Source: Amycolatopsis nalaikhensis
Lineage (GTDB): Bacteria; Actinomycetota; Actinomycetes; Mycobacteriales; Pseudonocardiaceae
Length of the DNA: 64,000 nucleotides
Assembly (NCBI RefSeq): GCF_030264295.1
Contig: NZ_CP127173.1
Location: 9,679,501-9,743,500 of the forward strand
Direction: 5' to 3'
The translations under genes were made by a program, and so were the position numbers. A model generated the notes under the pieces. It ran no database searches and was not told where the DNA came from. It worked only from the letters and a program-made list of their open reading frames with translations. Below are positions 25,088 to 34,168 of the stretch, in pieces (within the stretch, counting starts at the first letter, position 1; the number at the start of each line of letters is the position of its first letter).

Positions 25088-26430
25088 GGCTTTCTCCAGT
25101 CGGGCAACGAGCTTTCCGGCGGTTCCCCACCGGTGACGAAGGCGGTTCGCGGCTGCTGCACCGAGGCCAGCGAGACGATGTCGCGGCCGAACAGCCCGGC
25201 AGTCAGCCAGATCGCCAGCACGCGGACCTTGCGTTCCCAGGTGGGGATGGCCAGCACGTGGTAGCCGCGGTGGATCAGCCAGGCGAGCGGTCCTTTGAGC
25301 ACGAGCCGCCGGTACTGGAAGATGCCGTGCCCGATGCCGAGCACCGCCACGGCGCCGAGGCTGCGGTGCCGGTACTCCTTCGGTCTTCCGCCGCGCAGGG
25401 TCGCCGCGATGTTGCGGGCGAGCAGCTTGCCCTGGCGGACGGCGTGCTGGGCGTTGGGCACCGTGCGGGTGCCCGGGACCGGCGCGGTGAGGTCCTCGAT
25501 CCCGGCGGCATCCCCGGCGGCCCAGGCGTCGGGGACCGGTTCGCGGTCGGTCCCGACCCGCAGGTCGGGCCGGACGACGAGGAACCCGCGCTCGTCCACC
25601 GGCAGGTCGGTGTGCTTGCCCACGACCGGGTTCGCCGCGTTGCCCGTCGTCCACACGATCAGTTCCGAGTCGAACTGCTCGCCGGTGGACAGCACGACGC
25701 GCCCGCCGGTCGCCGACTCGATCCGCGTGTTCAGGTGCACCTGCCCACCGCGCCGCCGCAGGAAGCGCACCACCCAGCGGCCGGGCGGGCCGGTCACCTC
25801 GGGCAGGATCCGCGCGGACGCCTCGACCAGGTGGAACCGCAGTTCGCCGCGGTCCAGTTCGGGATAACGCCGCAGGAGTGACGTCGCCAGCGACAGCAAC
25901 TCGGCGAAACCTTCGACTCCAGAGAAGCCGCCGCCGACCACGGTGACCGTGAGCAGCTTCTGCCGCTGCGACCCCGGCGGCAGCGTGGCCGCCCGGTCGA
26001 ACGACGTCAGCAGCCGGTCGCGGATGGCGACCGCCTCCTCGACGTGCTTGAGCCCGATCGCCTGCTCCGCGACGCCGGGCACCGGGAACTTGCGGGTGAC
26101 CGCGCCGGCGGTGACCACCACGAGGTCGTAGCCCAGTTCGAACGCGTCGCCGTCGGCGGGCCGGACCGTGACCACCCGGTGCTCGTGGTCGATCGCGGTG
26201 ACCATCCCGGCGACGACGCGCGTGCGGTGCAGGTGGCGGCGCAGCGACACCGCGGCGTGCCGGGCCTCGATCGAGCCGGCCACCACCTCGGGCAGGAACG
26301 GCTGGTAGGTCATGTACGGCCGCGGGTCGACGACCGTGACGTCGACCTGGCCCCGCCGCAGCTTCTTTTCGAGTTTCCAGGCGGCGTAGAACCCCGCGTA
26401 GCCGCCGCCGATGATCAGGATCTTGCGCAT
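25084..26430 (-). CDS. NAD(P)/FAD-dependent oxidoreductase, type II NADH dehydrogenase-like
   Basis: A 448-residue NDH-2-type flavoprotein. The FAD site ILIIGGGYAGFYAAWKLE is at the start, the NADH site VTVVGGGFSGVEGFAEL near 165, and WAAGDAAGIED near 300; the C-terminal amphipathic region (LAWLIHRGYHVLAIP) would bind the membrane. It passes electrons from NADH to quinone without pumping protons. The stop overlaps the ctaD start, linking it to the accessory oxidase subunit. Confidence 0.9.
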   Translation of the reverse strand: MRKILIIGGGYAGFYAAWKLEKKLRRGQVDVTVVDPRPYMTYQPFLPEVVAGSIEARHAAVSLRRHLHRTRVVAGMVTAIDHEHRVVTVRPADGDAFELGYDLVVVTAGAVTRKFPVPGVAEQAIGLKHVEEAVAIRDRLLTSFDRAATLPPGSQRQKLLTVTVVGGGFSGVEGFAELLSLATSLLRRYPELDRGELRFHLVEASARILPEVTGPPGRWVVRFLRRRGGQVHLNTRIESATGGRVVLSTGEQFDSELIVWTTGNAANPVVGKHTDLPVDERGFLVVRPDLRVGTDREPVPDAWAAGDAAGIEDLTAPVPGTRTVPNAQHAVRQGKLLARNIAATLRGGRPKEYRHRSLGAVAVLGIGHGIFQYRRLVLKGPLAWLIHRGYHVLAIPTWERKVRVLAIWLTAGLFGRDIVSLASVQQPRTAFVTGGEPPESSLPDWRKP

Positions 26431-26441
26431 GACGTCCCGCT

Positions 26442-26918
26442 TCACCCGGGAAAACGGCCGAGTGACAGGATCGACGTCCGGCGGCGCAAGGCGAGCGCGG
26501 CGACCAGGAGTGCCGCGGCGCTCGCGGCCACCTGGAGCGTCACGGAGACTTCGAAGAACCGCGCCACGGACGCTCCGGAATGCACGACGACACGGAGGCT
26601 CGCGGGCCCACCGAGTGCGAAGTGGAACAGCAAGCCCAGGACCAGCGAGCCGGCCGCCGAGGCGAGGACGAGACCGGCGCCGTCCCGCGCCGCGACCCGG
26701 AAGTGGCGTGTGACGCCGATCGCGGGACCGACGATGCCGAAGACGGCGAGGCACGCCCCTTCCAGCAGGCCGACGCCGCCGGCGAGCAGCCCCAGCAGCA
26801 GGAAGTCGGCCAGCACGAGCACGGCCTGCACCGTGACCGCGGCCGCCATCAGCCGGTCCACCCTCGCGACCAGCCGGGGCAGGTGGAGCACCGCCTTGCC
26901 GTTCACCGCGTTCGTCAT
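26442..26918 (-). CDS. Hypothetical four-helix membrane protein
   Basis: A 158-residue protein with four hydrophobic segments at about 24-48, 50-72, 80-102 and 125-145, no recognised motif, and a strong GGAGGAGG ribosome site before ATG 26918. It lies 11 bases upstream of the NDH-2 gene and is probably in its operon. Function unknown. Confidence 0.7.
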   Translation of the reverse strand: MTNAVNGKAVLHLPRLVARVDRLMAAAVTVQAVLVLADFLLLGLLAGGVGLLEGACLAVFGIVGPAIGVTRHFRVAARDGAGLVLASAAGSLVLGLLFHFALGGPASLRVVVHSGASVARFFEVSVTLQVAASAAALLVAALALRRRTSILSLGRFPG

Positions 26919-27104
26919 GGTTCCTCCTCCTAGCGCCCGGCGGGGACGACAGGGAGGCCCCCGGCGCGTCGGCAGCCGGCCGCGCCGGGGGCCCGGCGCC
27001 GCCGGCCCGTGGGGAGCGAGACCGGGACGCGGCAGTGGGGCATCACTGTCGACTGCTTTGCGCCGGACCGGCCGGACTTCTTACCGCCGGATCGCGACCC
27101 GCCG

Positions 27105-27434
27105 TCAGGCGTAGCGGCCGGAGAACTGCGAACCGTCTTCGGCGTGGGTGAAGCGCAGGCCGACGATCGAGCCGTTCTCGACCAGCCACCGCAAGTCGTA
27201 CGAGGCGCGGTAGCTGGGTGGCCAGAACGACGCGAAGCGGCCGTGGCTGTCGACGTACCACTCCCCGCGCGTCGGGTGGCCCCGCTCGACGTAGGTGGTG
27301 ACGCCGTCGGCGTCGAAGACTTGTTCGGCGCCGTCGTCGTAGACGATCCGCCCGGCCGTCAGCGCGGCGACGAGGTTCTTCGTGGTCACTTGCTCGCCGT
27401 CGGCGGGGCTGAGTGACTCCAGTGAACGGGGCAT
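27105..27434 (-). CDS. Hypothetical protein, 109 aa
   Basis: A soluble 109-residue protein with DADGVTTYVERG, GEWYVDSHGRFASFWPP and YDLRWLVENGSIVGLRF, suggesting a small beta-rich domain. I do not recognise the family. ATG 27434 follows AAGGAG, and the gene lies 10 bases after transaldolase on the same strand. Confidence 0.7.
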   Translation of the reverse strand: MPRSLESLSPADGEQVTTKNLVAALTAGRIVYDDGAEQVFDADGVTTYVERGHPTRGEWYVDSHGRFASFWPPSYRASYDLRWLVENGSIVGLRFTHAEDGSQFSGRYA

Positions 27435-27444
27435 GGGACTCCTT

Positions 27445-28533
27445 TCAGGACTGGCTGCCGACCGAGGCGTGGAGGGCGGCCCAGCTGGCCGCGAACTTCG
27501 CGACGCCCTGCTGCTCGAGCGTGGTGTACACGTCGTCGAGGTCGATCCCGGCGGCGGCGACGGCCGCGATGTCCGCCGCGGCCTCTTCGTGCCGTCCGAC
27601 GACCTGGCCCCCCGCGACCTCGCCGTGGTCGGCGAACGCCGAGAGCGTCGCGGGCGGCATCGTGACCACGGTTCCGGGTGTGACCAGGCCGGTGACGTAC
27701 TTCGTGTCCGGGTAGGCCGGATCCTTCACCCCCGTGGACGCCCACAGGAGCCGCTGCGGGCGGGCGCCGTCTTCGGCCAGGCTCCGCCACCTCTCGCCTT
27801 CCCACACTTCCGCCAGGGCCTGGTGCGCGAGCCGGGCGTTGGCCAAGGCTGCGCGGCCGCGCAGCTCGCGGACGCCCTTGGCGTCGAGACGCATGTCGAC
27901 CTCGGTGTCCACTCTCGACACGAACAGCGAGGAGACGGAGTGGATCGACGCGAGGTCGTGGCCGTTCTCGCGGGCCTGCTCGAGTCCGTCGACGTAAGCC
28001 GCCCCGACCTCGGCGCAGCGGCGCGCCGAGAAGACCAGGGTGACGTTCACGTTCACCCCGGCCGCGAGGGCGCCCGTGACGGCCCGGACGCCCGCACGTG
28101 TGGCCGGGATCTTGACCAGGAGATTGGGCCGGTCGACGAGCTCCCAGAGCTGGACGGCCTCCGCGATGGTCGCGGCGGTGTCGTCGGCGAGCTCGGGGTT
28201 CACCTCCAGCGACACCCGGCCGTCGACGCCGCCGGTCTTCTCCCAGACCGGACGCAGCACGTCCGCCGCGCGCTGGACGTCCCAGATCATCACCGCGCGG
28301 ACGGCCTCCGCGACGTCGATCCCGTTCGCGGCCAGGCGTTCCAGCTGGACGGCGTAGCGGCTGCCGCGGGCGACGGCGTTCGCGAAGATCGTCGGGTTCG
28401 TGGTGACACCCGTGACCGAGCAGTCCCGCACCAGGCGTTCGAACTCGCCGTTTTCCAGGATGTCGCGGGAGAGTTCGTCCAGCCAGATCGCCACGCCGGC
28501 GTCGCCGAGCGCGCGGAGCTTGTCTTCGGTCAC
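27445..28533 (-). CDS. tal: Transaldolase
   Basis: A 362-residue transaldolase of the actinobacterial long type. Signatures are VTGVTTNPTIFANAV near 40, NLLVKIPATRAG with the Schiff-base lysine near 138, VNVNVTLVFS near 160 and LLWASTGVKDPAYPDTKYV near 270. It exchanges C3 units between the pentose phosphate pathway and glycolysis, which supports NADPH supply. GTG 28533 overlaps the qcrB stop. It is usually found with transketolase; placement in a respiratory gene group is unusual. Confidence 0.92.
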   Translation of the reverse strand: MTEDKLRALGDAGVAIWLDELSRDILENGEFERLVRDCSVTGVTTNPTIFANAVARGSRYAVQLERLAANGIDVAEAVRAVMIWDVQRAADVLRPVWEKTGGVDGRVSLEVNPELADDTAATIAEAVQLWELVDRPNLLVKIPATRAGVRAVTGALAAGVNVNVTLVFSARRCAEVGAAYVDGLEQARENGHDLASIHSVSSLFVSRVDTEVDMRLDAKGVRELRGRAALANARLAHQALAEVWEGERWRSLAEDGARPQRLLWASTGVKDPAYPDTKYVTGLVTPGTVVTMPPATLSAFADHGEVAGGQVVGRHEEAAADIAAVAAAGIDLDDVYTTLEQQGVAKFAASWAALHASVGSQS

Positions 28534-30101
28534 TTGCTCTGTTCCTGTTCCAACGCCGCGGTCTCTTCCGGCGGGTCCGGTGTCCACAGTGAACCGGGCA
28601 CGGCCCGGCCGCCGGACCCGAGCTTGTTCATCTTCTTCGGCACCGGTGCGCCCTGGTAGTCGAGCGGGGTGGTGGCCAGGGGCTGGTGGACTTCGATGAA
28701 CGCGCCGTGCGGCAGGCGTTTGATGATGCCGGTCTCGACGCCGTGCTCCAGCACCTCGCGGTCGGCCCGCTGCAGGCCCAGGCAGATCCGGTAGGTCACG
28801 TAGTAGGCGATCGGCGGCACGATCAGGACGCCGATGCGGCCCGCCCACGTCGTCGCGTTCAGCGAGATGTGGAACTGGTCGGCGATGATGTCGTTGAACC
28901 CCGACAGCTCGATGACGAGCAGGAAACCGATTGCCATCATGCCCAGCGAGGTGCGGACCGGGGCGTCACGCGGCCGCTGCAGCAGGTTGCGGTGACCGGT
29001 GTCCTTCGCGAGCTTCCGCTCGATCCACGGGTAGAGGATCAGGATGCCGAAGAGCAGCGGCATGCCGACGGCGCCGGGGAAGAACACCGCGGGGATCGTG
29101 TAGTTCCCGAGGTAGACCTCCCAGGCCGGCCAGATCCGGAGCATGCCGTCGGCCCAGGCCATGTACCAGTCCGGTTGCGAACCGGCCGACACCTGCGCCG
29201 GGTTGTACGGGCCGAAGTTCCACACCGGGTTGATCTGGAACAGCCCCGCCATGAGGGCGGTCACGCCCGTGACGAGCACGGCGAGCGCGCCGCCGTGGAG
29301 GGCGAACTCGGGCATGATCCGGATGCCGACGACGTTCGTTTCCTTGCGGCGCACACCCGGGAACTGCGTGTGCTTCTGGTACCAGACCAGCGCCAGGTGA
29401 ACTCCGGTGAGGGCGAGGAGGATGCCCGGCAGCACGAGGATGTGCAGGGTGTAGAGCCGCGGGATGATCTGGTCGCCGGGGAACTCGCCACCGAACAGCG
29501 CCCAGTGGAGCCAGGTGCCGACGACGGGCACCGAGAGCACGATGCCCGACAGCGTCGCGCGGATGCCCGTGCCGGACAGCAGGTCGTCCGGGAGCGAGTA
29601 GCCGAAGAAGCCCTCGAACATGCTGATCAGGAGCAGCAGCACCCCGATGACCCAGTTGGCCTCCCGCGGTCGCCGGAACGCGCCGGTGAAGAAGATCCGG
29701 AAGGTGTGCAGGAGCGAGGCGGCGATGAAGATCAGCGCACCCCAGTGGTGCAGCTGGCGCACGAAGAGCCCGCCGCGGACGTCGAAGGACAGGTCCAGCG
29801 TCGTGCGGAAGGCCTGGGACATCTCCAGGCCCTGCATGTTCGTGAAGCTGCCGTGGTAGACGACTTCCTGCATCGAGGGGTCGAAGAAGAGCGTCAGGTA
29901 CACGCCGGTCGCGATCACGAGGAGGAAGCTGTACAGCGCCACCTCGCCGATCAGGAACGACCAGTGGGTCGGGAACACCTTGTTCATCTGGTGCCGCAGG
30001 CCCTTGGCCAGGTGGTACCGCTGGTCCGCGTTGCCCGCGGCCTCCCCGAGGCGCCGTTCGAGCGCGCCGGTGCCCCTGGTCGGCGTGGTCAATGAGCTCA
30101 T
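28530..30101 (-). CDS. qcrB: Cytochrome bc1 complex cytochrome b subunit, orphan copy
   Basis: A 523-residue actinobacterial QcrB with about nine helices, haem-ligand helices around LHHWGALIF and LYTLHILVLPGILL, and the Qo-site motif PDWY. A basic/acidic C-terminal tail follows. It oxidises menaquinol in the bc1-aa3 supercomplex. The usual partners qcrA and qcrC are absent here, so this is an extra copy. ATG 30101. It is coupled to transaldolase and lies in the same long minus-strand run as ctaD and NDH-2. Confidence 0.92.
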   Translation of the reverse strand: MSSLTTPTRGTGALERRLGEAAGNADQRYHLAKGLRHQMNKVFPTHWSFLIGEVALYSFLLVIATGVYLTLFFDPSMQEVVYHGSFTNMQGLEMSQAFRTTLDLSFDVRGGLFVRQLHHWGALIFIAASLLHTFRIFFTGAFRRPREANWVIGVLLLLISMFEGFFGYSLPDDLLSGTGIRATLSGIVLSVPVVGTWLHWALFGGEFPGDQIIPRLYTLHILVLPGILLALTGVHLALVWYQKHTQFPGVRRKETNVVGIRIMPEFALHGGALAVLVTGVTALMAGLFQINPVWNFGPYNPAQVSAGSQPDWYMAWADGMLRIWPAWEVYLGNYTIPAVFFPGAVGMPLLFGILILYPWIERKLAKDTGHRNLLQRPRDAPVRTSLGMMAIGFLLVIELSGFNDIIADQFHISLNATTWAGRIGVLIVPPIAYYVTYRICLGLQRADREVLEHGVETGIIKRLPHGAFIEVHQPLATTPLDYQGAPVPKKMNKLGSGGRAVPGSLWTPDPPEETAALEQEQSK

Positions 30102-30131
30102 GCTGCATTGGTGTCGCGAGCGGAGCCGGTC

Positions 30132-31292
30132 TTACGCCTCGAGCTGGAACGGCCGCCGCCAGACGAGGACGGCGACCGTCCCGGCGAGGATCGGTGCGGT
30201 GAGCCCGAACGGGATCGGGACCACGGGGTCGGCGAGGACGAGGATTCCCGCCAGCGGCAGCACGGTGTTGACGACCCGGTCCGCGTGGGGCCGGATCGCG
30301 AGCGCCCAGACGCCGAGGACGAACACGGCGAGCGGGATCGTGTAGGCGAACGACGCATCCGGCTGGTGCAGTGCGGAGTGTCCCGTGAGGACATCGATCT
30401 CGACCTCGATCCCCGCCGAGAACGCGCCCGCGGCCGCGAAGACGAAGAAGTGCCCGTACACGTACGCCAACGATCCCGAGACGTCCGTGATGGCGTGGTG
30501 GTGCGGTGGCCAGAAGTAGATCCACCACAGGGCCGCGGTGGCGACGAGCACCAGCACCGCGATGCCGAGGAGCCGGCCGGCCGATTCGGCGTCGTGTTGC
30601 GCGGAGATGATCGCGTTGGCGGAGGCCAGCAGGCTCTCGCCGAGGAGGATGAGGGTGAACAGGCCGTAGCGTTCGGTGATGTGGTGCGGGTGCCACGGCG
30701 TGGTCCCGGTGCGCTCGGCGATGATCGGCACGGCCAGTTCCGCCACGACGAGCACGACCAGGGCCACCGTGAGCTCCCCGGCGGGCAGCAGCAGGGAACC
30801 GAGCCACAGCACCTGCACCACCGCGATGCCGGCCGCGTAGCCGCGGGCGGCCCGGCGGGTGGGGCCGGGCCACCGGGCCGCGCGCAGCCACTGCGCGATC
30901 AGGGCCACGCGCATGACGACGTAGCCGATGACGAGCACCGAGTAGTCGTGCTCGTCGAACGCCGGTCCGATGCCGGAGGCGAAGACGAGCACGCCGCCCA
31001 TCTGCAGGATCGTCAGCACCCGGTACAGCCAGTCGTCGGTGTCGAAGGACGTGGCGAACCAGGTGAAGTTCATCCACGCCCACCAGATCCCGAAGAACAC
31101 GAAGCCGTAGCCGGCGATCCCGTCGAGCACGTGCCCCTCGGTGAGCCCGTGGTGCAGGCGCCCGGCGGCGATGCTGACGGCGACGACGAAGACAAGGTCG
31201 AAGAACAGCTCCAAAGTGGACGCCGCCCGCCCGGTTTCGGCCGGGTCCCGCGGTCCCATCGGGACGAGCCGGAACCGGGATCGGGCTGTCAT
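30132..31292 (-). CDS. Low-temperature-requirement A family membrane protein
   Basis: A 386-residue protein with about 11 to 12 hydrophobic segments. The family signature STLELFFDLVFVVAVS is near residue 27, and HHITERYGLFTLILLGES near 205. LtrA proteins are common and poorly understood. ATG 31292 is chosen as the conserved start; a GTG 42 bases upstream is possible. It lies 30 bases before qcrB. Confidence 0.85.
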   Translation of the reverse strand: MTARSRFRLVPMGPRDPAETGRAASTLELFFDLVFVVAVSIAAGRLHHGLTEGHVLDGIAGYGFVFFGIWWAWMNFTWFATSFDTDDWLYRVLTILQMGGVLVFASGIGPAFDEHDYSVLVIGYVVMRVALIAQWLRAARWPGPTRRAARGYAAGIAVVQVLWLGSLLLPAGELTVALVVLVVAELAVPIIAERTGTTPWHPHHITERYGLFTLILLGESLLASANAIISAQHDAESAGRLLGIAVLVLVATAALWWIYFWPPHHHAITDVSGSLAYVYGHFFVFAAAGAFSAGIEVEIDVLTGHSALHQPDASFAYTIPLAVFVLGVWALAIRPHADRVVNTVLPLAGILVLADPVVPIPFGLTAPILAGTVAVLVWRRPFQLEA

Positions 31293-31334
31293 GACGCGGT
31301 TCTCTCTCCTCGGCCTTCGCTGATGTGTGTCCAC

Positions 31335-32453
31335 TCAGGACGCGGCGATCCCTTCCCCACCGGCCGCGTCCGGCACCGTGGTCGTGCCGACCGCCGTCAG
31401 GCCGCCGTCGTGGCCGATCCGGAACGCGGCGACTTCCCCGTTCTTCCCGCCCTGGACGTACAGGAACTTCCCGTCGCCGGACGCGGTGAGGTCGATCGTT
31501 CCGGCCGCGGCGGCCGTCTGGCCGGTCACGGCGGCTTGGCCGTGGCCCACCTGGTAGGTGGTGATGGTGCCGCTGCCCGCGTTGGCGACGTAGGCGTGGT
31601 CGCCCACGGCCGTGATCCAGCAGGACCCTTGCTGGCCGGTGGCCACCGGCGCCGAAAGCGTCGCGCGCCCGGTCCGGTCGAGGCGCGCCGAGACGAGCGC
31701 GTTCGGGCCCGCTTCGGTGAGCAGGACCCGGCCGTCGCGGCCGAAGACGAAGCCGAACGGCACCGACCCGGCACCGGTCGACGTCACCGTCGCCTTGGCG
31801 GACAACCCGAACACCGGATGGACCGAGTAGGCCATCAGGCTGTCCCCCACGGCCTTCGTCGCCACCACGACGTGTGACCCGTCGGGCGTGAACTCGACCT
31901 GGGCGGGTGTGTGGGTGAACTGCGGCACAGCCTCGGGGTCAAGCCCCAGCGCGCGGTGCTCTCCGGGCACCAGGTGACCGCCGACGTTCCGGTAGCCCTG
32001 CAGCGAGCCGCCGTCCAGCGCGTTGAGGACGTACACCCGGTCGCCGTGGACCGCGGCGCTCACCGGGAACCGGCCACCGGAGGCGACGGTCTGGAGTCGG
32101 GTCAAGTGGCTGCCGTGCACGGCGAACACCGTCACCGTGTCGCTGCCCGAGTTCGTCGCGAACAGCAGGTGGTTGCGCTTGTCGTAGACCAGCGACCCCT
32201 GCGACGCCTGGTGGTCGACGACGGCCCCGTCCAGCACGCCGCCGAGACCGCCGGTCCGGTAGACGGCCGACTGCGTCAGCGTGCCGTCGGCGGACCGGAG
32301 GTAGGCGACGACGGCGTTGCCCGCCGGGCTGTCCGTTTGCACGAACACCGCGCCTGGTCCGGTGGCCGCGGCCGCCGACGGCGCCGTGCTCGTGACGGCC
32401 GCCAGGACCGCGGCGGCGCCGAGCGCCACGCGGGTGATCAGGTGTCTTGCCAT
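31335..32453 (-). CDS. Exported beta-propeller (lactonase-like) protein
   Basis: A 372-residue secreted protein. It has a signal peptide (about 1-30, AAAVLAAVTSTAPSAAAA), then seven-blade-propeller repeats with LLFATNSGSDTVTVF, VEFTPDGSHVVVATK and HAYVANAGSGTITTY, as in 6-phosphogluconolactonase-like proteins. Activity is uncertain because it is exported. ATG 32453 opens the signal peptide. It is part of the long minus-strand run. Confidence 0.82.
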   Translation of the reverse strand: MARHLITRVALGAAAVLAAVTSTAPSAAAATGPGAVFVQTDSPAGNAVVAYLRSADGTLTQSAVYRTGGLGGVLDGAVVDHQASQGSLVYDKRNHLLFATNSGSDTVTVFAVHGSHLTRLQTVASGGRFPVSAAVHGDRVYVLNALDGGSLQGYRNVGGHLVPGEHRALGLDPEAVPQFTHTPAQVEFTPDGSHVVVATKAVGDSLMAYSVHPVFGLSAKATVTSTGAGSVPFGFVFGRDGRVLLTEAGPNALVSARLDRTGRATLSAPVATGQQGSCWITAVGDHAYVANAGSGTITTYQVGHGQAAVTGQTAAAAGTIDLTASGDGKFLYVQGGKNGEVAAFRIGHDGGLTAVGTTTVPDAAGGEGIAAS

Positions 32454-32485
32454 TCTCGTGCGGGTTCCTTTCCGTGGTGGTGCAC

Positions 32486-33436
32486 TCAGCCGTTCGACGG
32501 CCGCTGGTCCGTGAGCAGGACGATCGGACCGCCCTTGGCGCCCCGGACCGCGCGTTCGAGCGCGGCCGCCGCCTCGGCCAGCGGCAGGGTGGCGCCCACC
32601 GGCAGGGACAGCTCTCCCTCGCCGAGCAGCGCGCTCAGCTTCGCGAGCTGGGCGGCGTCCGGGCGCACGTAGAAGTTCGCGACGCTGATGCCCCGCGCGG
32701 CGGGCGGCGGGTCGCCGGTGATCGTCGCCAGGCGGCCGCCTTCGCGCACCGCCACGAGGGCGTCGGCGCTGCCGCCGGCCACCGCGTTGAGGGCGGTGTC
32801 GACGCCGTCGCCGCCCGCCCACTCACGGACCCGGTCCGGCCAGCTCCGGTCGTGGTAGTCGACGACCTCGGCCGCGCCGGCCTCGGCCACCCGGGCCGCG
32901 CTGGCGGGTCCGGCGGTGGCGATCACCCTCGCACCCCGCAGGGCCGCGAGCCGCACGGCCAGCCCGCCCGTCGCGCCGCCCGCGCCGTGGACGAGCAGCG
33001 TCTCGTTCTCGGCGACGCGCAAGGATTCGGAGAGCACCTGCTCGGCGGTCAGGGCGGGCACGGGGAACGCCGCCGCCGTCTCCCACGCCACGTTCGGGGG
33101 TTTGGCCACGACCAGGTCGGCGTCGACCACCACCCGCTCGGCCCAGCAGCCCTGGTGACGCAGCGGGAGCGGGTGGCCGAGGACCTCGTCGCCCGGCCGG
33201 AGGCCCGTCACGGCCGAACCGACCGCGACCACCGTCCCGGCCACCTCGACGCCGAGCGCCATCGGCGGGGTCAGCCCGACGTCCCACCCGCCCGAACGGA
33301 CGACGTCGTCCCAGTTGCCGACGCCGGCCGCCGCGACCTCGAGTACCACTTCGCCCGGCCCGGGGCCGTCGGGCTCCGGAAGGTCGAGCAGCTCGACCCG
33401 GCCACCGATTTCCCGCACACCAGCGCCCAGCACCAC
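32486..33436 (-). CDS. MDR-family quinone oxidoreductase / alcohol dehydrogenase-like
   Basis: A 316-residue MDR protein with GVGNWDDVVRSGGW near 40, LGVEVAGTVVAVG near 65, and nucleotide-binding HGAGGATGGLAVRLAA near 150. No zinc-site cysteine cluster. It is more distant from the other MDRs here. I prefer GTG 33436, where GGAG is just upstream; GTG 33451 is the longer alternative. An inverted repeat CTGTCCC-N4-GGGACAG lies upstream. Confidence 0.82.
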   Translation of the reverse strand: MVLGAGVREIGGRVELLDLPEPDGPGPGEVVLEVAAAGVGNWDDVVRSGGWDVGLTPPMALGVEVAGTVVAVGSAVTGLRPGDEVLGHPLPLRHQGCWAERVVVDADLVVAKPPNVAWETAAAFPVPALTAEQVLSESLRVAENETLLVHGAGGATGGLAVRLAALRGARVIATAGPASAARVAEAGAAEVVDYHDRSWPDRVREWAGGDGVDTALNAVAGGSADALVAVREGGRLATITGDPPPAARGISVANFYVRPDAAQLAKLSALLGEGELSLPVGATLPLAEAAAALERAVRGAKGGPIVLLTDQRPSNG

Positions 33437-33480
33437 GATTCTCCGCCTCACATCGAGCAGCGAGCCACCGAGTTCGGTGG

Positions 33481-33498
33481 CTGTCCCGGGTGGGACAG
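33481..33498. promoter_or_regulatory. Inverted repeat CTGTCCC-N4-GGGACAG
   Basis: A perfect seven-base palindrome between a TetR gene and the MDR gene at 32486-33436, about 45 bases before its start. It differs from the TGGAC sites and may serve another regulator. Confidence 0.5.
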
Positions 33499-33544
33499 TG
33501 GTTCTGCGTACGATGCGCGCGGCGTCTTACGCCCGGGGCGCAGA

Positions 33545-34159
33545 TCAGGTCTGGAACGCCCGGATGCCCTCGAGCGCCATGTCCAGTGCGATCTTCATCG
33601 GCGTGACGTCCTGTTTGGTCTGGGCGAGCAGGTACCCGCCCTGCAGCGCCCCCATCAGCCCGACCGCGAGCCGCCTCGGGTCGGCGTCCGGCCTCAGCTT
33701 GCCCGCGGCTCGCATCCGTTCCAGGCCGTCCGCGATCAGGCCTTCCCACGTCGCGAAATGCGCGGCCAGCTCGGTGCGCGCTCGTTCGTTGCGATCGGAC
33801 AGTTCACTCGCCAGGGAACCCAGAGGACAGCCGTACGCGCCATTGTGGAGGGCGTTGTGCTGGACGACCGCGTCCCGCCACCGCTCGAGTCCGCGCATCG
33901 AGTTCAGCCGCTTGAGCTGTCCTTCGTGCCAGGCGAGCAGGTCCTGCGCCCGGCGGCCGATGACCTCTTGGACCAAAGCGTCCTTGTCCGGGAAGTGGTG
34001 GTAGAGTTGCGATTTGCTCGTGCCGCTCGCCGCGCGGACGTCGTCCAGCGTGGTCGCGGTCGCGCCCTTCACGGACATCAGCTCGACCGCCGCGTCCAGG
34101 ATCCGGGCTCGGGTCGCCGCGCCCCGGGCCGTCAACCGCGTGCGCTCCGGTTCTGCCAC
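33545..34159 (-). CDS. TetR/AcrR-family regulator (GCxxGSL type)
   Basis: A 204-residue TetR protein with helix-turn-helix TTLDDVRAASGTSKSQLYHHF near 36-56, AYGCPLGSLASELSD near 108 and LQGGYLLAQT near 172. The recognition helix is the same as in the genes at 18835 and 34943, so all three probably read the same DNA site. GTG 34159 lies nine bases after another TetR gene, whose operator would serve both. Confidence 0.88.
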   Translation of the reverse strand: MAEPERTRLTARGAATRARILDAAVELMSVKGATATTLDDVRAASGTSKSQLYHHFPDKDALVQEVIGRRAQDLLAWHEGQLKRLNSMRGLERWRDAVVQHNALHNGAYGCPLGSLASELSDRNERARTELAAHFATWEGLIADGLERMRAAGKLRPDADPRRLAVGLMGALQGGYLLAQTKQDVTPMKIALDMALEGIRAFQT

Positions 34160-34168
34160 GCCGCCAGG

